From Asticcacaulis sp. SL142 (GTDB lineage Bacteria; Pseudomonadota; Alphaproteobacteria; Caulobacterales; Caulobacteraceae): a DNA stretch of 64,000 bases. This document shows positions 8,894 through 21,413 of the stretch, piece after piece. Where the stretch lies: positions 1,885,501 through 1,949,500 of the forward strand of contig NZ_CP113061.1 in assembly GCF_026625745.1 (NCBI RefSeq), read 5' to 3'. Position 1 is the stretch's first letter, and each line of letters starts with the position of its first letter. The notes below the pieces were generated by a model, which ran no database searches, was not told the origin of the DNA, and worked only from the letters and a program-made list of their open reading frames with translations. Both the position numbers and the translations under genes were made by a program.

Positions 8894-9994
8894 ATGACCA
8901 AACTGAGGTTGAAATCATTCAAAGTACATCTGAGTGCCGCTCTGATCGGGGCCGTTTTGGTAGCCACACCCGTCATGGCGTTTGATGCCAATGCCGCCAA
9001 GCAGGCCAGCGTGACCCTGAAAGATTTTCGCTTCAACTCCGGCGAAACCTTAGCCGAACTTAAGATGCATTACCGCACCCTGGGTACGCCGCACTATGAT
9101 GCCAAGGGTCAGGTCGATAATGCGGTTATGATCCTGCACGGCACCGGCGGCTCAGGCGCGCAGTTTCTGGTGCCGCAGTTTGCCGATGAGCTTTACGGCC
9201 CCGGTCAACCGCTCGATATCACTCGCTATTTCATCATCCTGCCCGACAATATCGGTCATGGCGCGTCGTCTAAACCCAGCGATGGGCTGCGCATGGCGTT
9301 TCCGAAATATGATTATGACGACATGGTCGAAGCCCAGCGTCAGATGCTGAAAAGCGCGCTTAAGATCGATCATTTGCGGCTGATATTTGGCACCTCGATG
9401 GGCTGCATGCATATTTTTGTGTGGGCGGAGGCGCACCCTGATTTTGCCGACGCACTCATGCCTATGGCGTGTCAGCCCGTTGAAATCGCCGGCCGTAACC
9501 GCATGTGGCGCGTCGCCGCTATGGATGCCATCCGTGCTGATCCCGCCTGGCAAGACGGCAACTACGCGACCCAGCCGGTTCAGGGCCTGCGCACGGCGGC
9601 GGCCCTGTCGGTCATGGCGGGCAGCGCACCGGAATATCTTCAGGCCCAGTTCCCGACACGCGCGCAGGCTGAGGCCAATATCCGTGAACGGATTGAAAAG
9701 GATATTGCGTCGCGCGATGCCAATGATTTCATCTATCAGTTCGACGCGTCACGCACCTATAATCCGTGGCCTAACCTGGAAAAAATCACCGCCCCGACCG
9801 TATGGATCAATTCCGGCGATGACTTCATCAATCCGCCAGAGTTGGGCATACCGGAAAAAGCCCTGCCGCGTCTCAAGAGCGTGACCTATCGCCTGATCCC
9901 GTCGTCACCGGATACGCGCGGTCATGGCACCCATACCTGGGCCAAGTTCTGGAAGGATGACCTGACCGCCCTGCTAAAAAAGACGCAGAAATAA
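8894..9994 (+). CDS. Exported alpha/beta-hydrolase, homoserine acetyltransferase-like
   Basis: A 366-residue alpha/beta-hydrolase of the MetX-like superfamily. A signal peptide (about residues 1-29, SAALIGAVLVATPVMAF) directs it out of the cytoplasm, which argues against a methionine-biosynthesis role. The oxyanion region ILHGTGGSG is near residue 80, the nucleophile elbow is FGTSMGCM near 158, the acid is probably D271 or D272 in SGDDFIN, and the histidine lies in GHGTHTW near 345. GGAG stands eight bases before the ATG. It is transcribed divergently from the DUF885/S9 peptidase operon and shares the palindromic operator at 8811, so it is probably part of the same catabolic programme. Likely an esterase, acyltransferase or hydrolase; substrate unknown. 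Confidence 0.83.
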   Translation: MTKLRLKSFKVHLSAALIGAVLVATPVMAFDANAAKQASVTLKDFRFNSGETLAELKMHYRTLGTPHYDAKGQVDNAVMILHGTGGSGAQFLVPQFADELYGPGQPLDITRYFIILPDNIGHGASSKPSDGLRMAFPKYDYDDMVEAQRQMLKSALKIDHLRLIFGTSMGCMHIFVWAEAHPDFADALMPMACQPVEIAGRNRMWRVAAMDAIRADPAWQDGNYATQPVQGLRTAAALSVMAGSAPEYLQAQFPTRAQAEANIRERIEKDIASRDANDFIYQFDASRTYNPWPNLEKITAPTVWINSGDDFINPPELGIPEKALPRLKSVTYRLIPSSPDTRGHGTHTWAKFWKDDLTALLKKTQK

Positions 9995-10010
9995 TCAGGC
10001 TTATTTTATC

Positions 10011-10054
10011 GCACTTTTGAGTCCAAAAACCGCTTCACACTTTTTGGAAAGTGC
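10011..10054. repeat. Bulged-hairpin intergenic repeat, copy 1
   Basis: Outer stem GCACTTT/AAAGTGC, five-base bulge TGAGT, inner stem CCAAAAA/TTTTTGG and an 11-base loop starting CCGCT. The same architecture with a different outer stem occurs at 15699-15741. It lies between the ends of two convergent genes and probably serves as a bidirectional terminator. Related hairpins with CCAAAACCG-type cores are widespread in alphaproteobacterial genomes. Confidence 0.8.
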
Positions 10055-10564
10055 TTATCCGCGCGAAACGCCAGGCCGGGTTTCCTGCTTGGCCCAGTCA
10101 CTAATGCCTAGAGTTTGTGGCAGGCTTTCCAGAACCTTGTTAAGCTGGTCATTGGCGGGTGAGCGGCAGCCTTTGTCGTGCTGAAGCACGGTTTCAGTAC
10201 CGTCGGCCGCGGTCCAGACAATGCGGTAATGCTGCTGGTCGCTGATGCGCTGCTCGCACTGGGTATCCGCCGTTTGTCCGCGGGTTGGTTTGAACGCCGA
10301 CAGCTTTTGACTGACGGCGCGATAACCGCGCGGCCCTTTATCAAGGGTGCGCGCCCCCAAAACGGCTGTGTGACGTTCGCCGTCATAGCTGACTAATCCT
10401 TGCGGCGTCATCGACACCTTATAGACCGGGCAGAACCCAAAGCAGGGGCCAACCGATACGGACAGGGTCTCAGTGGCATCGGGAGTTGCACCGCCCATCG
10501 GCATAGCCGCGCACCCACCCAAAACCAGCGCCGCCACACCCATAACCGCCATTAACTTAATCAT
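10055..10564 (-). CDS. DUF6438-type lipoprotein
   Basis: A 169-residue predicted lipoprotein. The signal sequence ends in the lipobox ALVLGGC, so the mature cysteine would be lipid-anchored. The segment GPCFGFCPVYKVSM, with its CxxxC pair, followed by G-x-V-x-Y-D-G matches the DUF6438 signature as I know it. Further cysteines (TQCEQR, DKGCRSP) could form a second disulfide. I chose the ATG at 10564 because GAGG stands six bases before it; the upstream ATG at 10576 has no ribosome site. It is convergent with the hydrolase gene and lies 66 bases downstream of the beta-galactosidase stop, so it could be the last gene of that transcript. Function unknown. Confidence 0.78.
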   Translation of the reverse strand: MIKLMAVMGVAALVLGGCAAMPMGGATPDATETLSVSVGPCFGFCPVYKVSMTPQGLVSYDGERHTAVLGARTLDKGPRGYRAVSQKLSAFKPTRGQTADTQCEQRISDQQHYRIVWTAADGTETVLQHDKGCRSPANDQLNKVLESLPQTLGISDWAKQETRPGVSRG

Positions 10565-10630
10565 CACAGACCTCATGAAACCGATGGAAATAGCATCAGG
10601 CCGCAATGTGTCGCCGGTATGACCGCTGCC

Positions 10631-13762
<3,132 letters not shown>

Positions 13763-13826
13763 TTATCACCCTTATCTGCTGTAAACATACACGCACCGAA
13801 CGGTCAAAGCCTGTTGCACAGAATTA

Positions 13827-13843
13827 ATTATACCGTATACAAT
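13827..13843. promoter_or_regulatory. Putative operator, TTGTATACG family
   Basis: On the minus strand this reads ATTGTATACGGTATAAT, matching the site at 8811 at nearly every core position. It lies in the short divergent promoter between the beta-galactosidase and second DUF885 genes, about 70 and 40 bases from their starts. Confidence 0.55.
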
Positions 13844-13882
13844 TTTAGCATAGCTGTAATATTCCGTGAGGCAAGTCCAAAG

Positions 13883-15662
13883 ATGCCGATAGTTTCCCCC
13901 ACACCTGTGCGCCCCCTGCTGATGAGCCTGTACCTGACCACCAGTTTGCTTTCAGGCACGATGGCCACGGTTGCCGCCGCCGAAAGCGCGGCGGCGGCCG
14001 TATCGCCTGATGCGGCCTTCACCGCCATTTATGAGGCGGAATGGACATGGCGGCAAAGCCTTGGCCCGCGCGAAAGCGACGAAACCCCGGACCGCCATGC
14101 CTGACGTCTCAAAGGCTGCGCAGGACGCCAAACTGAAAAAGTGGCGTGAGGTTAAGACCGCCCTTGACCTAATCGATCCGAAGACACTGTCTGGCGAACA
14201 GCAGATCAACTATATCGTCTACCGCCATCAGATCGACACCCAACTGGCGGATCAGAATTTTCGTAGCTTTGAAATGAACTTCGGATTCTGGAACGGCCTG
14301 AGCTGGGGCATCCCCAAAAACCTGCGCACCGAAGCTGAGTATCGGCGCTATATCGCCTGGCTGAACGACGTCCCGCGCTTCTTTGATCAGAGCACGGATA
14401 ATCTCAGGGCGGGATTGAAACGCGGCTTTACGCCCTCGCGCATTTCCATTCAGGGGCGCGACTCGTCGGTATCCATCCCCTATGAGGGTAAGGCCGCCAC
14501 CGACACTAATTTCTACGCCCCGTTCAAGACCATACCCACCTCGATCCCGGCAGAGACACAGGCTGAATTACGCCGTCTGGGGATGCAGGCCATCACCGAT
14601 AAGGTTATCCCCGCGCATAAAAAACTGCTGGTTTTCTTGCGCAGCGAATATATGCCCAAGGCCCGCACCACGATTGCCGCCTATGACCTACCCGATGGTA
14701 AGGCCTATTATCAGGCTCTGATCCGCGAATATGTGACGCTGGATATGACGCCCGATCAGATACATCAGATAGGCCTTGATGAGGTGGCTAAGATCAGGGC
14801 CGAAATGCTTGAGGTCATGAAAGAGGTCAAGTTCTCCGGCACGCTACAGGAGTTCAACGATTTCCTGCGCACCGACCCGCAGTTCTATGTCGATACACCG
14901 CAGCAATTCCTTGATCGCGGCGCGTGGATTTCAAAAGAATTTGACGGCAAATCGGCCACATGGTTCGGCCGTCTGCCGCGTCAGCGCTTTGCCGTTATCC
15001 CGACGCCGGAAGCCATCGCCCCCTACAATACCGGCGGCAATGGCGGGCCGGGGGTTTTGATCCTCAACACCTATAATCTTAAATCCCGCCCGCTCTATAC
15101 CCTGCCCGCACTGGCGCTGCACGAAGGCGCGCCGGGCCACGCCATGCAGATGCCGTTTGCGCTCGAAAACAAGACCCTGCCGGAGTTTCGCCAGTCCGGC
15201 TACATCTCAGCTTATGGCGAAGGCTGGGCGCTGTATGCCGAACGGCTGGGGGTCGAGATGGGCATGTATCACACGCCCTATGAGCATTTCGGGATGCTGA
15301 CCTATCAGATGTGGCGCGCCTGCCGCCTGGTGGTCGATACCGGGATGCATGCCAAGGGCTGGACCCGTGATCAGGCGCTGGCGTTCCTGCGTGATAATAC
15401 GGCCCTGAGTGAGCATGAGATCACCACCGAGACCGACCGCTACATCAACACGCCGGGTCAGGCCCTCAGCTACTATATGGGCGAACTGGCGATCTGGAAG
15501 GCCCGCCGCCGAGCCGAAGCCGCATTGGGCGACAGGTTCGACATCCGCAATTTCCACGACGCCATGCTCGATCTGGGGTCGGTGCCTTTGCCGGTGATCG
15601 AGACGCGCACCGATCAGTTTATCGCGGACGGCGGCAAAAGTCCGTACAGTGATGACAAATAA
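13883..15662 (+). pseudogene. Second DUF885 family gene, frameshifted near its 5' end
   Basis: The 5' frame from the ATG at 13883 encodes a signal peptide (SLYLTTSLLSGTMATVAAA) and FTAIYEAEWTWRQ, which matches the start of the DUF885 protein at 6970-8772. It ends at a TGA near 14104. Homology resumes one frame over at MPDVSKAAQDAKLKKW and continues to 15662, with the signature LHEGAPGHAMQ, YGEGWALYAERLG and MHAKGWTRDQAL. The shift falls within about 14085-14097, where one extra base, possibly in the CCCC run, would explain it. The rest is full length and undamaged, so the cause may be a recent mutation or a read error. The 3' frame alone lacks a signal peptide and a convincing start. If functional, the product would be an exported peptidase-like protein. 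Confidence 0.82.
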
Positions 15663-15663
15663 G

Positions 15664-15694
15664 AAGAGAGGCCGAAAAGCCCCTCTTATTTTTT
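15664..15694 (+). terminator. Rho-independent terminator of the DUF885 gene
   Basis: A stem AAGAG-GGC paired with GCC-CTCTT around a CGAAAA loop is followed by ATTTTTT, directly after the stop codon. Confidence 0.8.
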
Positions 15695-15698
15695 AGAC

Positions 15699-15741
15699 GC
15701 GCATCTTGATCCCAAAACCGCTGACACTTTTGGGGATGCGC
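15699..15741. repeat. Bulged-hairpin intergenic repeat, copy 2
   Basis: Outer stem GCGCATC/GATGCGC, five-base bulge TTGAT, inner stem CCCAAAA/TTTTGGG, loop CCGCTGACAC. The fold equals copy 1 (10011-10054) while the outer stem has changed on both sides, a compensated difference. It again separates two convergent genes. Confidence 0.82.
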
Positions 15742-15742
15742 T

Positions 15743-18100
15743 TTAGGCTAACATCGCCTCAATCGTAAACGCCGCAACACCCGCCGGTGAGAATACCACC
15801 GTATCCTTTTCGCGACCGACGATACGGGCGGATTTGCCGTTAATCAGCACCCGCCGCAGCGTCTTACCCTTGGGCACCCGCAACCGCAGATGAACCTCTT
15901 TCGGTCGCGACTGACCGGCAAACGCCACCTGCCCGCGGATCGATGCCCCCTGCCCCTGTACGCTGAAATCAACGGCACCCCAGCGGGTCGGCGCGCCCGT
16001 TATGGCCACAGGTTCTCCCGATGCTATCCAGTCACGCGCGATCGCCCGTCCCAGATAAAGCGTGTCGGTATCGGAGGCCTCGAACACCAGCGCCCAACGC
16101 ACCAGCTTGGGGATCGTCAGTTGTGCGGGTACGCAATAGAGCGGCAAGCCACCGTCTATGTCCGACACCTCACCGGCCACCCAGGTGCCCGGCGTATGAG
16201 AATGATAGCGGTGCGAATGTAAGAACAGCAGATATTCTTCGATACGGTCTGAGCGCAGCAATTGCTGGGCATAACCATAGGAGATAAAGCCCAATTGATC
16301 GCGATTGGTTTCATTGGCTGGCGAGAAGTTGGCCAGCACACCGATCGAGGTGCCGCCATGACCGCGCACCGCATCGATGACTATGCTGGCCAGATCATCC
16401 GGCAGCACATCGGCTTGCAGCAATTCGGCATAGACCCGGTGGGCCCAGCCTTGCTCCGTGCGTTGTTTCTTGGCGCGCGCTTCGGCCAGAGCCTCACGGT
16501 GGGTCTGCTTGAGGCCTGGCAAAACACCCAGATAGGCCGGTTTCAGGTCATGACGGATATTGGCGCGCACTGACTTGACCAACTGTGCCTGCAACTGATC
16601 GGCGCGTTGGTTCCAGCCTGCGGCCTGCCCCGCCTGATCCGGGCTGATCAGCGGCCAGACGCGCGCTATGTCGCGCCAGCCCCGGATCGTGAACGAAGAA
16701 TTGTTCCAGTACGGTTTCCACCACAGGCTGGGGTCCGGATGCAGGCAGGCATCAGACTCGCTCCAGCCATCGATCAGGCCAAAGCCCGCATCAGCCGCCG
16801 GTTTCTTAAGGCTCAGATCATGCATTTCCGCCAGCAGGACGGCGGTATTGCTGATTTTACCGGCATATTTTTTAAGGGTCGCCAGATCACCGGTGTAATG
16901 CAGATAGCGCGCCAGCAAGCTCAAAGTCAGACCAAACTGCGCCACTTCCGGCCCGCGCATATTGATCATGCCGTCATCATAGACGAATTGATCGAAATAG
17001 TTTTCCAGCACGGTCTTGGCCTGATCGAAGCGGCCCCACTCCAGATTGGCGTAAAGCGATGAGGTCAGAATGTCCTGAAATCCATCATATTCCGGCCCGA
17101 AATAGTCGCGGTCAACGACACCGTATTTGGGGTAGACCCCGCGCGGACGGGTGATCAGTTCCTTGGCAAAGGCATGGCTGACCATGTCGGCCAAGGCTTT
17201 GTCCGGCAGGGTCACCGCCGCCTGATCCTTGACCTCATTCTGCCAGTAACCGGCAAAGGCGAACAGAGCCGCATAAAAATCTTCTGCGCTCGGCACGGTT
17301 CGGCGCGGCGGGAACGGCGCGTACGAATAGCCAAAGCTGGTCTTGACGGCCTTACCGTTATCGTACTGCACCGTGCGGTGCCAGGTTTGCACCAACAGCT
17401 CATCAGGGGCATTAACATCGGCAAACACCAGCAGGTCATAATAGCGGGTGTCGGACACCTGAATGATCTTATGGATCGCTGGCAGCCAACCGCCGAGCAG
17501 CCCTTCCCAGCGGGTTTTCACGCCGTCATCGCCCTCCAGTTCCGGAAAATCATGCTCCGGCCGGTAGCCGCGCGTGCGCCCGTTGGGGAAGATCGGCATG
17601 GTGTCGCCCTGCTGGCGGGTGCCGACAAAATTGGTCCACGGCATCCGCCACCACAGGGATTCGCGCGTGTAGTTCCACCCCAGCGGCGGGGCGGCACGAC
17701 GCACCTGCTCCGGATCAGGATCACCATTTTCCAGCAGCTTATCCGCCAGCAAATCAGCGTCCGCCAGACAGATATCCTTGAGCGCCAGCCCCAGATAGGA
17801 CGGCTTTATATCATCGAAACAAGCCGCCAGTCGTTTATCGAGCCTAAACGCGCCCTTGCCTGAGACAAAGCTGATCTGGCCGTCGCGACGGGTCTGGTCT
17901 TCATAGACCGTCCATTGCGTACCGTCCGACGTAAACGACGACAGACGCGTTTGCCCCTGCGTCGATACCTGATCGACGGGCAACAGCTTGGGGGCGGCGA
18001 TGGCGACAGGGGCTGCGGCGGCAACGCCTACCCCTGCCAGCGTTGATCCTTTGAGAAAGCTGCGGCGATTAAAGCTGCCTGGCATACCGGCCTCCGACAT
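15743..18100 (-). CDS. Tat-exported six-hairpin glycosidase-like protein
   Basis: A 785-residue protein with a twin-arginine signal (FNRRSFLKGSTLAGVGVAAA), so it is exported folded, probably to the periplasm. The body has the alternating helix pattern of (alpha/alpha)6-barrel enzymes, with acidic motifs such as YDGFQDILTSSLYANLEWGR, LIDGWSESDACLHPDPS and YHSHTPGTW that could hold catalytic or metal-binding residues. The C-terminal 130 residues look like a beta-sandwich (LRVPKGKTLRRVLINGK), as in exported glycoside hydrolases. I cannot name the family or substrate; an alpha-L-rhamnosidase-like or lyase-like activity is possible. I used the ATG at 18100 (MSEAGMPGSFNRRSF); 18085 is an alternative. 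It follows the TonB receptor gene on the same strand after a terminator-like hairpin, so receptor and enzyme probably act on one glycan. Confidence 0.78.
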   Translation of the reverse strand: MSEAGMPGSFNRRSFLKGSTLAGVGVAAAAPVAIAAPKLLPVDQVSTQGQTRLSSFTSDGTQWTVYEDQTRRDGQISFVSGKGAFRLDKRLAACFDDIKPSYLGLALKDICLADADLLADKLLENGDPDPEQVRRAAPPLGWNYTRESLWWRMPWTNFVGTRQQGDTMPIFPNGRTRGYRPEHDFPELEGDDGVKTRWEGLLGGWLPAIHKIIQVSDTRYYDLLVFADVNAPDELLVQTWHRTVQYDNGKAVKTSFGYSYAPFPPRRTVPSAEDFYAALFAFAGYWQNEVKDQAAVTLPDKALADMVSHAFAKELITRPRGVYPKYGVVDRDYFGPEYDGFQDILTSSLYANLEWGRFDQAKTVLENYFDQFVYDDGMINMRGPEVAQFGLTLSLLARYLHYTGDLATLKKYAGKISNTAVLLAEMHDLSLKKPAADAGFGLIDGWSESDACLHPDPSLWWKPYWNNSSFTIRGWRDIARVWPLISPDQAGQAAGWNQRADQLQAQLVKSVRANIRHDLKPAYLGVLPGLKQTHREALAEARAKKQRTEQGWAHRVYAELLQADVLPDDLASIVIDAVRGHGGTSIGVLANFSPANETNRDQLGFISYGYAQQLLRSDRIEEYLLFLHSHRYHSHTPGTWVAGEVSDIDGGLPLYCVPAQLTIPKLVRWALVFEASDTDTLYLGRAIARDWIASGEPVAITGAPTRWGAVDFSVQGQGASIRGQVAFAGQSRPKEVHLRLRVPKGKTLRRVLINGKSARIVGREKDTVVFSPAGVAAFTIEAMLA

Positions 18101-18199
18101 TTGATGCTGATGCAAATAAAAAAGCGCCGGACCTGCCTCAATCGTTTTGGCATGCCGACGCTTTGATTTCAGGCCCATCAAAGATGGACTGAAACGTAA

Positions 18200-18231
18200 A
18201 ACGGGCAGGTAGCCGAAGCTACCCGCCCGTT
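18200..18231 (-). terminator. Hairpin with UUCG loop between receptor and glycosidase genes
   Basis: On the minus strand AACGGGCGGGTAGC and its near-complement enclose a TTCG tetraloop and are followed by TTTTA. It could end most receptor transcripts or allow partial read-through into the downstream gene. Confidence 0.7.
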
Positions 18232-18244
18232 CCGGGGGATTAGA

Positions 18245-21235
18245 TTAGAACTTTGCGGAAAGCCCTACGAAGACCATACGTCCCAAGGCGTCATAGGTGC
18301 CGGGATAGGTATTTCCGTTGCCGAAGCTGTAGAGCAAACCGTTGGCAACCGCCGGAGGGGCCTTATCAAACAGGTTGTTCACACCGACGCGAATGGCCAT
18401 ACCACGCAGCTTATAGCTCGCCGCCACGTCAATATAGTTATAGGCTTCGATCTTGGCATTACGCTCTGATACTGTACCCGTGAGATAAGGATCGCTGGTA
18501 TTATTGGTCAGGCTAACCTCACCAAAATAGCGCCAGTTGATAGACAGAGATTCTGGTGCCCAGACGACATCCTTCCAGGGCAGGTTCCAGGTCGCACGCA
18601 CATTATGGCGCCACTCAGGCGATGGCTGACCGCAGGTTGGCCCGAACAGGCCTGTACAGTCATAAGACCCCAGCCCCGGTAGAACCTCGGTTTCCAGCGA
18701 CTTAAGCAGCGTACCCACCATGGCAAAATTGACACTGCCGTAGTCCGCGCCAAAAAGTTCGTCAGTCTTCAAGGTGTAATTAGCGGTGACATCAAAACCC
18801 GTCGTTTCAAGGTAACCCGTATTCAGATTGGTTGCGATGACATAGCCATCCGTTTGTAAGTTCGGAGACGTCAGGACACCATTGGAGGCACGGTTGATCA
18901 GGTTACAGTAGTATGGGTCACCTGTGCTGATGCACTGAGACATCGTAACGCTGGGTGAAATCGTGCCAATGTAGTCATCAATATGGATATCGAAATAATC
19001 CAGGCTGACTGAAAGCCCCGGTATCGCCTGCGGCGTCAGAACAAAACCATAGGTAAGGGTTTTAGCCGTTTCCGGATCAAGGTTCGGATTACCACCCCCT
19101 AAAGCGGTACACACGCCTGCCGCACAATCAATAATGGACTTATTATTGTACTGGGCCTCTGTTACGCCCGTCCGCATGCACTCCTCAAGGGTCGGGTGCT
19201 CGGCAAGGTTCAGATTACCCTTAGAGCAGGGATCGTCATAGGACGAGTTGCCCACCCCTTGCGCGGCGAAAAGCTCAGAAATATTGGCCGCGCGCATAGC
19301 CTTGTTATAGCTTGTGCGGAACAGTACATCAGGGGTCGGTGAATATTTGAGCTCAATTTTGTAGGTTTCCGTGTCCTTTTCGATGCCTGAGACTGTCGAT
19401 GAGGATACGTTGAACGTCGACGTACGGTAACCCAGTGATAAATCGAGGCTGTTGATATAAGGCTTATCGGATGCGATCGGCACATCAAGTTCGGCATAGA
19501 TTTCCTCAGCCTTTACCTTACCGTCGATATCATTTTGTCCCGCATCAAGCTGCACCTGATCATAACGCGTGTCGAGCGTTTCTTCACGATGCTCGAAACC
19601 CAGAACCATGGCAAGACCATCAGCCGCCCATGGCGACGTTACACCATAACGCCCAAGATCACCCGATATAAAGCCGCCAAAACTTTTCAGGGTCTGGTCA
19701 GTCTTCGTATAGGTCGGGGCATATAGGAACTCATACATTGCCGCCGTAGGCCCCGTCGCGCTGAAAACATCGATAGGGACGCAGCCGTTACTTGTGTCCT
19801 TACAGACGATCTCGCCATTGACAGTTTCAGCCTGAAGTGCCTGTGCGGCCTTATTCTGATTGATATCGTTCTGGTAATTCGCGCGATCAAGTATGCTGGC
19901 GTACATATAATTGACGTCATACGAGAAGGCATCATTGATCTGCCCTTTAACACCCCCGGAGAAGCGATAATCGGTATGACGCATATCGTTACGGCGAGGC
20001 TCACCGTTAACCGCCCGCATGGTCACATAGGCCTTGGTTTCACCCGTCGCCTGAGCTGTGGCTCCGGCGCATAGGATAGAACGCTGCGCCGTGCTCATGT
20101 AGGGGTTATCACAATTGATGGTAAACGGATTGTAGAACCAGATCGCTGATGGAGCAGCCTGAGACACGGAGTGATCGTCCATGAACATGAAGCTACCATA
20201 GAATTGAGCGTGTTCATTGAGGTCATAATGAGCAAATGCACCGGCCGTATAACGCTCGCTGTCACGCTGGAAGTAGTTCGTCGGTGCGTAATTGTAGTCA
20301 TATGAAGAATCTGTCAACGCCCAGGTCTTGGAGCCGTCTTTGGCGTTAGAATAGTCATTGCCAGAAAAGGGGTTATCTTCATCAAGCACAAGAAAGCGGC
20401 CATAGCCATGCTGGGGCGAACCACCGCAGCTTAAGTCGGAACCATTGGTTCCGGACGCATTCAGTGCACAGTTAGACACGTCACGGCTGTCTTGAGTCAC
20501 CGCATCCATTTTGCGGTACCCGAAATAGGCCGTCACATTGCCTTTGCCATCTTCAAAATTGCTACCCGCAGCGATGTTAAAATCTGTCTTAGCGCCATCC
20601 CAGACATTCTTATCAGGCAACTCGTTGCCTTTGGCAGTGTTGATGCCGCGCAGATAGCTGTCGTCATTCTGGTGATTATAGATGCTGTAATTGGCATCTA
20701 TCCGAACACCTTGCAGGTTCTTCTTGGTGATAAAGTTTACCACGCCTGAAATTGCATCCGAGCCGTACACCGACGATGCGCCACCCGTCATGACGTCAGT
20801 GCGCTCAATCAGGGTAGACGGAATAAAGTTTACATCAACCCCAAGGGTCGGCAGGAAACGCTGCCCGTCCAGCAACACCAGGTTTCGGCTGGAGCCAAGA
20901 TTACGTAGGTTAATGCGCGCTGTACCATCTGAACCGTTAGAACCGTTTTCATTGGCGTCTGCCGTAAACATAGGCAGATCGTTCAGAAAGCTATCAACCG
21001 CGATAGCGCCTTGAAGCTGCACTTCTTCCGAACTCACCGTGGTGATCGGTGAGGCGCTCTTGAGGTTCGGACGGCGGATACGGGTACCCGTGACGACCAC
21101 TTCCTGCACCGCCTCTTCGGCCACCGGCTCGGCAGGGGCGTCCTGCGCAAACACAGGAGCCGCCGAAAGGCCGGTAAGCAGGGCCGAAAAGGCCGCTCCG
21201 GCTAACATTACGGCACGTTTCTTAGTCGTTTGCAT
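18245..21235 (-). CDS. TonB-dependent receptor
   Basis: A 996-residue outer-membrane receptor that imports a large substrate using TonB energy. It starts with a signal peptide ending at PVFAQDAP, then the TonB box-like EVVVTGTRIRR, the plug domain (about 50-170, with LRNLGSSRNLVLLDGQR and GGASSVYGSDAISGVVNFI) and a long beta-barrel ending in the outer-membrane signature FVGLSAKF. The start at 21235 has GGGGA five bases upstream; a longer frame to 21334 runs into the promoter. Two copies of the TTGTATACG-type operator lie just upstream. In Caulobacterales such receptors sit with glycan-degrading enzymes, and here a Tat-exported glycosidase-like gene follows, so an oligosaccharide is the likely ligand (inference). 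Confidence 0.93.
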   Translation of the reverse strand: MQTTKKRAVMLAGAAFSALLTGLSAAPVFAQDAPAEPVAEEAVQEVVVTGTRIRRPNLKSASPITTVSSEEVQLQGAIAVDSFLNDLPMFTADANENGSNGSDGTARINLRNLGSSRNLVLLDGQRFLPTLGVDVNFIPSTLIERTDVMTGGASSVYGSDAISGVVNFITKKNLQGVRIDANYSIYNHQNDDSYLRGINTAKGNELPDKNVWDGAKTDFNIAAGSNFEDGKGNVTAYFGYRKMDAVTQDSRDVSNCALNASGTNGSDLSCGGSPQHGYGRFLVLDEDNPFSGNDYSNAKDGSKTWALTDSSYDYNYAPTNYFQRDSERYTAGAFAHYDLNEHAQFYGSFMFMDDHSVSQAAPSAIWFYNPFTINCDNPYMSTAQRSILCAGATAQATGETKAYVTMRAVNGEPRRNDMRHTDYRFSGGVKGQINDAFSYDVNYMYASILDRANYQNDINQNKAAQALQAETVNGEIVCKDTSNGCVPIDVFSATGPTAAMYEFLYAPTYTKTDQTLKSFGGFISGDLGRYGVTSPWAADGLAMVLGFEHREETLDTRYDQVQLDAGQNDIDGKVKAEEIYAELDVPIASDKPYINSLDLSLGYRTSTFNVSSSTVSGIEKDTETYKIELKYSPTPDVLFRTSYNKAMRAANISELFAAQGVGNSSYDDPCSKGNLNLAEHPTLEECMRTGVTEAQYNNKSIIDCAAGVCTALGGGNPNLDPETAKTLTYGFVLTPQAIPGLSVSLDYFDIHIDDYIGTISPSVTMSQCISTGDPYYCNLINRASNGVLTSPNLQTDGYVIATNLNTGYLETTGFDVTANYTLKTDELFGADYGSVNFAMVGTLLKSLETEVLPGLGSYDCTGLFGPTCGQPSPEWRHNVRATWNLPWKDVVWAPESLSINWRYFGEVSLTNNTSDPYLTGTVSERNAKIEAYNYIDVAASYKLRGMAIRVGVNNLFDKAPPAVANGLLYSFGNGNTYPGTYDALGRMVFVGLSAKF

Positions 21236-21340
21236 AAAAATCCCCTTATGCTGATAGGCGACACGCGCCCGTTTATAAATAGGCGCAATAATTCTGACAC
21301 AATTGACCAAACCATCGTCTCGACGATCCGTCAATTATAA

Positions 21341-21378
21341 ATTATACGATCCCTCTTAATAACGTATACAATTATACG
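21341..21378. promoter_or_regulatory. Putative double operator before the TonB receptor
   Basis: 21363-21378 is the palindrome CGTATACAATTATACG; on the minus strand it gives TTGTATACGTTATTA (21357-21371), matching the sites at 8811 and 13827. A weaker half-site ATTATACGAT lies at 21341-21350. Both are in the promoter shared with the divergent cupin-like gene. Confidence 0.5.
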
Positions 21379-21413
21379 TGTTGCGCCAAAGTGATGCATT
21401 TTTGCCAACATAA

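Noticed and set aside
8893-9994. MetX homoserine O-acetyltransferase
   Set aside because: The fold matches, but a clear signal peptide and the catabolic context argue against a methionine-biosynthesis enzyme.
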